In this document: positions 51,901-60,900 of the stretch, one piece after another
Position numbering within the stretch: position 1 is the stretch's first letter
Layout of the letters: every line of letters begins with the position of its first letter
DNA from: Phylloscopus collybita
Taxonomy: Eukaryota > Chordata > Aves > Passeriformes > Phylloscopidae
Assembly: GCA_027886175.1 (NCBI GenBank)
Contig: JAJNNQ010000009.1
Span: 11,204,501 to 11,268,500, forward strand
DNA length: 64,000 bases
Reading direction: 5' to 3'
Notes under the pieces: model-generated
Databases searched by the model: none
Seen by the model: only the letters and a program-made list of their open reading frames with translations
Told to the model about the DNA's origin: nothing
Position numbers and translations under genes: made by a program

Positions 51901-54900
51901 CATCAGCTTTAAAATGCCATCTAAACATAGTTGTAGCGTTATTCAGAGTCATTGAATGTCAGTCATGCATGGGAACTGCATAGTATAAAAATGAAAAATA
52001 ACTATATCTGTGAATTAAAAGAATGTTTGATAGAATAAATCCCAAAAATTTCTACGTAGTCTATATGCCAGAGAATATGAACAAATTCAATAATTTAGGC
52101 AAGTTAAATCTCTAGATCTGTTTTACTGTTGTTAGCTATATGCCACCTATTCCTGTTTTGAGTGTAATTGACATAATAGGACTCTGTGACATATATAAAA
52201 ATATGATGGGACACTAGTTATTTTCAGGTTTTGGCTTGTTGTAATGACTTGCTGTTTTAGAGAATCTATATTTAAATATAACTATGTTTAAAAGAAATAG
52301 TAATATATAACACATATAAAATGTAACTAGGCTTTTTAATATAACTTGCATATCAACTGAAAGTGCACACTGCTTTGGAATTCAGTAAAAAGTTAAAAGA
52401 TTGTTTCATACTTTTCTTTTGTATTTCAGCACACAAGGGTGTCCAGTCTGCTCAGGTGAAGGAGCACAGAACAGCTGTCTTGGACTTCATTGAAGATTAC
52501 TTAAAAAGTACTTAGTATTTACTGAGTAGTTACAAATGGATGATTGCACTTTCCAAGAAAGGAATCCTGCTCTTTTAACCTGAAATTTTGTTTACTGCTG
52601 TCTTAAACAGGAGTGTGCAAGCTGTATTCTGAACAAAGAGCCATCCGAGTTAAGCGAGTGATAGATAAGAAGAGACTGTGAGTAGCATCAAAAATAGTTT
52701 AACTGTGCCTTTCACTTTTAGTTTTTGGACGTTAAGACATTTTGGACTTTAGGACATTCAACAAAACTATTGTTCACGTTTAGATTATAAGGAGATTGTT
52801 TTAGTGGGAGTTTGTGGTTGGAGGAGCAACTTTTGTTGTCAACAGGTGCATTCCAGGGCTCTTTGCACTTCAGGCATGTGAACTCACGTCTGAAAGTGGC
52901 AGAGTGCCATTATACTGTTGTAGTTCTCATTTAGGTAAAGGATAAAAGCACCAAATCAGTAAAATGTGGGTTAGTAAACCTATTTGACTTGTGCAAATTC
53001 ACAAAAATGGTGGGATTTTTTTCTTTTTTTAAAGGTCCTATCTTCCTGCTAAACAAACGACTGTTGTTAATAAATTATTGTTAATAAATACTACCTGAGA
53101 TGGCAGGTGTTCATGGCAAGCAGAAACTTGATGAAAATAAATACTAGAATGTAACTCCTGAACTGAAAAAAGAGCTTCCTATAGTGGCACTTGTAAAGGC
53201 TGCTAATGTAGAGCTGAAAATGTCTAGGAGACATTAAAAGTGATGTGCTTGCTGCCTTTTTCATGTGGTGGGATTTCTTTTTCGGATTTTCTTTTTCAAG
53301 TTTTAAAGCCAGTACTTCTTCACTTCGTTTTTCTGCATGCTTCCAATTGTGAGAATGATAGGGAAAGTGAGCAGGTTTGCAATTTATTTAATACCTGAGA
53401 GACTTTCCACGTCTTCTCACTCTGCATTATTTGAATAGTAACTTCAAGATCCATTATCTATATTTTAATGTAAAAAACATAGTTCTAGAACGTGCACATA
53501 TAAATTCCTGAGAGTTTTTCCAAGACTTGATGCTGGTTTATCAGTTTGGTGTTTGGGTTGAGATGTTTTCAAAAGTTCCTAAGTATATTTTATTCTGAAT
53601 TATTTGGCCTGATTAAGCACAATTAGATTCACTGGAAAATATCCTCATGAGACATAAACAGTAGTACATGTGGAGAATCAGACCAAAACCAAGAAAACAA
53701 AATACCCCAAACCACTTCTGAAATTTGGTAAGACGTAATGAGAGAAAAGTAAGGCATTGGTGTTTTTGTAGCTCCTGTAAGTTTTCAGAAAAAAACCCAC
53801 AAACCTATGGAAACAAACTGTGTGATATTTTAAAATATTTTTAAATATAAAAATATAGAATCTTATCAATATTCTTCATGTGAAAGAGCTTCAAAGAAAG
53901 ATAGCATTGTTCCTGCAGTAGTTGCAGTAGCTAATGAATACCAGTTCTTCTGTTTGTTAGTACTGTTACATTACTGTTTCCATGTGAAATCCCAGATTCA
54001 GGGTTTCTCAGATGAATAAACAGAGAAAAAACTTCAATTTGATGCATTATTTCAGAAGTTAGAGTACCACTTAACTAAAGAGCAATAAGGCATTAAGAAT
54101 TAACCCAGAAGATGTATTTTTTTTATTGGAGGGTCCCTCTATGCTTCTCTTTATGATACAAGAACTAGAAAACATGTTGACCAGGTGGAGTCTGTATGCA
54201 TTGCAGATGTGATATAATGGCTAAATTGTCATTTGAATTAAAATTCAATTCAAATAAATAACAGGGCATAACCTAATCTTTATTATTACTTAAAGAAAAA
54301 TACTGTCATTGATATATAATTACTCTGAGGATTTCAGCAGATGTTTTATGTGATAAGAACATGTACCCTCTCCTAAAAGAACCCTACTTCTTGAACCCAG
54401 CATCCTTTAAACTGCATCCCAGACACTTTGTTCATTTAAAATTGAATGTTTCCTGTATTCCTATACTGTGCACAGTAAGGACAACAAACAATAAAGGAAT
54501 ATGTCTCTTTAGAAATAAATTAATCTTAGTGCAGCTCTTCTTTCCTGCAGTTTAGTCAATTTAAAATATCAGACATATCTGCATATCAGACAATACTGAA
54601 AAGTTTGCCATAGAAATATATTTCATCATGTTTCCTTTTATATTGATAACTATTCTAAGCTCTTCAACAAATTGCTTGAGTGTTACAATTTTCTTACAGA
54701 GGTTGCCTTTATGTATTCACTCACATTTTTTGATTTAAAAGTTCGGCTGGTTAGAACTGGTTTTGCTGAAAAAAAAAGCTGAGAAAAAGAAACACAAGCA
54801 TTTTTTTCTGTAAAGTTACTTGGTTGTGATTTTCAATTTTAATGTCTATTGGTATTCAAGATTACATTTAATTTCAATTTTAAACTTCTTTTTCTATTAG

Positions 54901-57900
54901 AAGATTTTGTGAATTATGTATGCAATTATTCAAATCAAGCTGATACTTTTATTACCTGGGGAATTGGTGTTTTATTAGTATTGAAACTTTAATTTGAACT
55001 GCACAGATATGTAGATAAGTATTTTTTTTCTTATTATTAGGCAAATTTGAGAGGGAGGAGATGAGAGTAGAATTCTTCTCTGTAAAATTACCAAAAGCCC
55101 GGTGCATGCAGAGGTTTTATAACTAAAAAAATTCCCTGATAGTTTTTTCTTGGTAAATAGCAATCATTCAGTGATGACAATTGCATTGTATTCTGTTTTT
55201 CACAGAATTTTTAAATTATGGGTTAGAGTTTAGACACAATGCAAAGAAAGAACACAAAAGCAACACCTTCTGCTAGCCACAGGGGAGAATTGCAAATCAT
55301 ATTGAGATTAACTGTTGATTGTATTTGAGAGGGTAGGGTGGAATCACCTGGCACAGCCGGTGGTTCCACTCATTGGTTTTTGGTTTTTTGCTTCTTTACC
55401 TTCTCCAACAGCATTACTGAACATTTAACTGCTTATTATGTAGCAATTACAGAATTCATTGTAGACAACAATAAGCCACAGAAATTTACTGGAAAAAAAT
55501 ATGTTACCACTAATTTTCAACATTTTTTGATGCCACATGAAACATACTTGACAAGTAGTTAATATATAAGCACTGAATAAGCTTCTCATGTTTTGCATTG
55601 CCTTTGTATTAAAATTACCTAATAGGGACTCAGAAGTAGTATAAGAAAGCTAATTATATTGTATTTCCTTTATGATAATTGAAAATGAAAAGTAAAACTA
55701 TCATTATTATTTGAAAAAAATAAAGAAGTAGTGCTTGGCCATTGCTACTAAAATATTTCAGTATGACCTAAATGTTGCCTTTTTTTTAAAAAAAATAATA
55801 CACTGTATTTTTGAAAGGAAAGTTAATAAAGTGTCAGTATTTTTAGGCTGTAGCCTTCAATATTCTCAGCTCTGAGCATGTGGTGCATTTTGTCCAGGAA
55901 TACTATTCATGCTTTCTTTGCCTTTGTAACAATATTTCAGTGACAGTTGCTAAGTACATTTTGTATCTTGGCTGGAAAATCTTTAATGTGAAGTTTGCAA
56001 GAGCTAAAGTATTGAATTTTGTAATCCTTTCTCATTTTGCAGAAATACATCTGTGTAGTGTCAGTTAAATCACAGACTCTTGTATTTCTAGGTCCAAACT
56101 TGAACCTGAGCAGAGCAATGTGTCCAAATCTGCTCTTTCCACTGAAAAATCTTCACAGAGTCCTTTAGAGGATTCTGAAGAAAAACTTTCTGCTGAGGAA
56201 AGCAAAGGTAAGAATAAAGTGTAGTTACGTTTTACTTTTGTGGCAAGACCTGTCCAGTCGATAGTACTTCCTTTACTTTAGAAGGGCTAATTGCTATGAC
56301 TGACATGTTTTCCATTTTCATCTTCCTTGAGTTGACCAGGTGAAACATATTGTGACACTGAGGAAGCAAAATCTTAAACTTTTTGACATGCCAGCTAAAC
56401 AAGTCATATGCTTTACTGAATCCTCTTAATAACCTCTTTATGAACTCTTCCCTTTTCATTTGTTTTTATCAATATCATATCTTCTGAAATTTGTCTGACT
56501 CTTCCACATTCCTTTCACTGAATGCAAGGAATTGACAAGTAGGTCAATGACTCTCTGGGAACATTCTGTAGTTTTTAAGAACAGAGACCTTAAGTTGGAC
56601 ACTTATACAGTAGGAACTCAAAGGTGGAATATGCTCACACAGAGGAGGTTATTGGCTGGTCAGATCCAGTTGTTTTGGGGCTTTCGTCTTGACAACATCG
56701 AGTTGCCCTGCTGAGAGGATTGCATCTCATCTTTCAGTGGGCAGGAGATAGCCAGATGTCTAAAGCAGTATCTCCCACCTTGGGGTCATTTCAGATGGTG
56801 CAGATCTTGGTGGGGTTTGTGAGCATTAGTTCTCATTCCTGGTTGCCTGATCCTCAGGCTGAGGGATAGAAGCCATTTCAATCCTCTTAGCCATTTCTGC
56901 CTGTCCTGGGATGTGTATGCTGGCAGAGCTTTAGAGCAGCGTGCCTTTTGGAGTGCCACCACTATGCAGATGATTTCAGGTTGCATGCCTAAAGAGAAAT
57001 CTTGTTTCTGTGATTCTGCTTTCCCTGGCTTGATGTCTCCCACTTGTGTTGTCTAAAGGAGACAGAGGTATCCTGTGATTTACAGCAGGAATTTTTTTCC
57101 TTCTAATTACATTAAGCTGGGATAAGACTTTATCAGGATAGAACAAATGCAATGGTTGGCCACGTTACTCTGATAAACAGTTGTTGCTTCTTTAGTAATT
57201 TTTGTTAAAAGAGTAAAGGTCCTCTGTTAGGTGACTCCAGGGCAATACCGAGGGTGGATTCATTTGAAGTGCATGCTCCACTTCTGGATGATGTCTCTAA
57301 CACTGAATTACCTCACAATATGTGAACGACTCCATTTTCTGATAATGGCTTTGCTTATCTTCCTAACTAGTTTGTACTTCTGCAGCCCTATCAGTGTGCC
57401 TTTTTTCCCCCCAACACTGAATTTATCATAAGAAGTACAGGTTTTGATTATGTGCCATTTCTAGTGCTTACCTTTTTATATAGTGTGTCTTAAGTGATGC
57501 AGCACACAGGCACATAGATGAGTTTCACCTTAACCTGTTATCAGTGTTTTGCAGCTGTGAGCTGGTGCCACTGGTGATGCAGCAGCATACTAGCATCTTC
57601 ATTGCCCTGTGCTCTTTCCTTGTTACCAAATGTCCCCACAATCTCTGGAAGTGTGCACTCCCACCACATAGTGTCATTACAATTTTTAGCTCCAAAATCT
57701 GTGCCACACCATGGAAAATACTGTTCTTTGGTTGTCTTGGACACAGCAAACCACTGCAGTAAATAGAAATGCAGCTATTTTATTGATTTTGGTTACTCCA
57801 GTTCTCACTTTCATGAGTTTTAGTTTTAATTTTTATAAGGAAGTAGGGGTCCTGCCACACAAGTGGTGCTGCTGCAGTACTTACGAGGGGTTGCTGACTA

Positions 57901-60900
57901 GACTTTGAGAAAACTATGGAACTTGTATATCAAAATAAATCTGTCTGGAACAGTATGCAAATACACGCAGCCTGGGATTCCTCACATAAGGGTAAGTGCT
58001 GATTGCTGCTGCTTATAGGAATCAGCCTTGTGACTTTGCTGGTAGGTGGTTGTTGAAGTATGAAAACAACATGAACAAGATGACTAGGAAACAAGAAGCT
58101 CAGTTTAAATCTTACAGCCTTTGATTTATACTTTTTTTTTCCAAGTAACTTTTCAAATTTTTAGGAAGCCAGAGAAATGCTTGCATTTTGAAATAAGCTG
58201 TTTCATCCTCAGGATGTTGGTGGTTTATAATTTGTTTTTATGAATTAGCCATCAGCAGCATGCCTGTGTCCTTTGGTTGTTAAATCTCATCTGTAAAGAT
58301 ACTTTTGAGAGCAGCTTGTGGTCCTGTCCTTAATTTGAACACTGTGATGAACAGCTGAATGTGCTACTTGATGTGCTGAAGCACCACTTGGGTTTTGTCT
58401 GGTTTTCTGGCAGAAACCAAAGCAAAATGTGATTACCTTTGTTTTGCAGCAAAGCACCTGTTTACATTAGAATTACAGTGGAAATGTCTCATGGTAGGAA
58501 AATAGTCTCTCTGGAGAGTGCTTTTATATACTGGCAGTATTTATTTGCATATTACAAATTTGATATTTAGTTTATGGAAATAAATGTAAATAATGAGTAG
58601 CTTTTGAACTGGTCCACAAGCTTAGCAGCTGTCTCCTTTCAGCATGGAAAAAGGTTCAGAGGATTTGATCATTATTTTATATCTCTGTCACAAGTTAACT
58701 ACTTCTGTTTCTGAACTAGAAATGTAGTTTGGCTTTTGCTTGCTGAATTGCAGAAGAGCATTAATGTCAGCTCTGTGAAAGCTGCAGAAAGCCCAAAACA
58801 TACCATAGTGACAGGAGGAACCCTGGGGAGATACATGTTTCCTGCTTACCTCTTACCATAAGTATATTTGCTTATTAGCCATCACGTTGGATACAGGTGC
58901 TGTTTTTTAACAGTGCTGGCAGGGCCTGAAACTAATTGGTCCCTCTGGGATAAAATAGGAGGGTTTTTCTCTTTTTTTTTTTCCTCTATAAACTAATTAT
59001 CTGATTTTGTTTGAATGCAGTAAATACTTTATTGTAATTTTGATATAATGTAAATACAATGATTACCTAAACAAGTAAGTTTGGTGCTTCTGTGAAATAG
59101 ATTTGAAATACTGATAATACCCCAAGGAAGAAATTGTTGGATGCTTTCTAAACAATCTTTAAAGAGATTCTTGGGTTTATATTTTACTTCTCATAAGAAA
59201 GAACTGGTCTATCGGGGGGGGGGGGGGAGGTTTGCTTGTTTGTTTGTTTTTTAATTTATTATATTCCTTATCCACATCCCTTATAACACTGTCATTGTTT
59301 GTGCATCCTGGTTAGGTTGCTGGGAGGCCAAAAAAGAGTTTCTAAAGGAGAGATACAAAATACCCTTTTACAATATTAATGTGTTCAAGAGTTTGCACAT
59401 CATGAAGGATAAAAGGGAAAACTTCTCCTTACATCTCTTTTCATATATGTGTTTATAAATAGGACTACTCCTTTCAGAGGCTTCCCAAGACAAGTCAGTC
59501 TCTGAATGAAGATGTATCAGTGCTGCTTAGGCAATTGAAAAAAATTATGTCTAGGAAGTTATAACAAAACAAATTAAAATACACATAAATGCTTAAAAGA
59601 TTGACTGGAATAAATAGGAAGCCTGAAATGTATGAAAAGGTAAAAACTAAATCTTTCTGTGTTATAATTTGATGCATCAAAGCAGATTGAGGGTTGATCC
59701 ATTGTGGGGTGGTACAAATCTCTTGGGTTTTATAAGATTGTTACACCCAGTGGGGCGAAGAGAGGCTCTCTCAATGCTGCAGTGTTACAAGGTTTTTAAA
59801 CACCGATGCTAGAACAGAAACAGTGGATTCCTGTAGCACAGTTTCTTTTCTCTCCCATTCTAACTTCTTCCTCTATAATCAGAAGTCTATAATTAAGCCT
59901 AAAATTAAATCTTCCAGAAGGGAATAGCCCAGAAATAGCCCTTCAAGATCTTTTATGCCAGACTCATACAAAGATTTATGCAAATGACTAGCTTTAATCA
60001 AAGGAGAAATACTACTGAAATGGATGAAGCAGCTTTGATGTGTTATGGTTAGTTTGTGGGGTTGGAGCTGATTCCTGTTATATGCAGGAGGACCCCTTGC
60101 ACGGTGTGGTGTAGGATTTGCACTGTAATGGGAAATTTAAACAACATGACAAAATCAAGTTTGTCTGTGAGCTTTGCTCAAAACATCTTTGAGATTCTGT
60201 CTTTGGTTTCTGAAAGGAGGAGCTGGTGGTTCTGTCAAGTCTCACTGTCATCTTGAAAATTGTGTGGTTTTATCTGTTAAAAGACAACTGCTACAGTATT
60301 TTGTGCCTTAAAATATCTTAGTGCATTATGAGCTGGTTTACATCCTTCTCTGTCAATATGTTAATGCAACTCCCTTTAGTTCACAAAATTAAACCTACAT
60401 GAAGACTTTTGGCCCAGTTTGGAAATTAAGGGTTATTGATGTAATTTTGTGCTGTAAATACAGGGTGAATCTCAGTAACTGACAAAGGAGATACAACAAT
60501 TTCATCATCAGTCTAACATCGATGAAAAATTATTTTGACTTTACTATTCAGTGCCCTGTAGTATTCAGTGTCTCAAGTGTTTGGTGGTTCTTTTACAGAC
60601 AGGAATCTGACTGATGCCCAAAGTAACCTTGGATTATGGGGGGATGGCAGAGGTGAAGATGAGCTGTCACCTGAAGAAATACAAATGGTATGTTTATCCT
60701 GTGTCTGATTGTCCATTTTATTGTATTTTCTGCTGTATTCGTGTGTGCTAAATAAAAAGGTACAGATTCAGCTAAATTAACTTTTAATATTCTATGCAGA
60801 ATAATGCCATAAGAAGATACACCTTTTGCTTGTGACTTCCTGGTTCTTCTGGTAGCAGCTAATATTTAAAAATGCTACAAAATATTTACATGGAGACATG

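Noticed and set aside
60603..60687. Alternative acceptor four bases into exon 7.
   Set aside because: Using AG at 60601-60602 brings a stop codon into frame within three codons, whereas the upstream AG gives the conserved STX18 reading.
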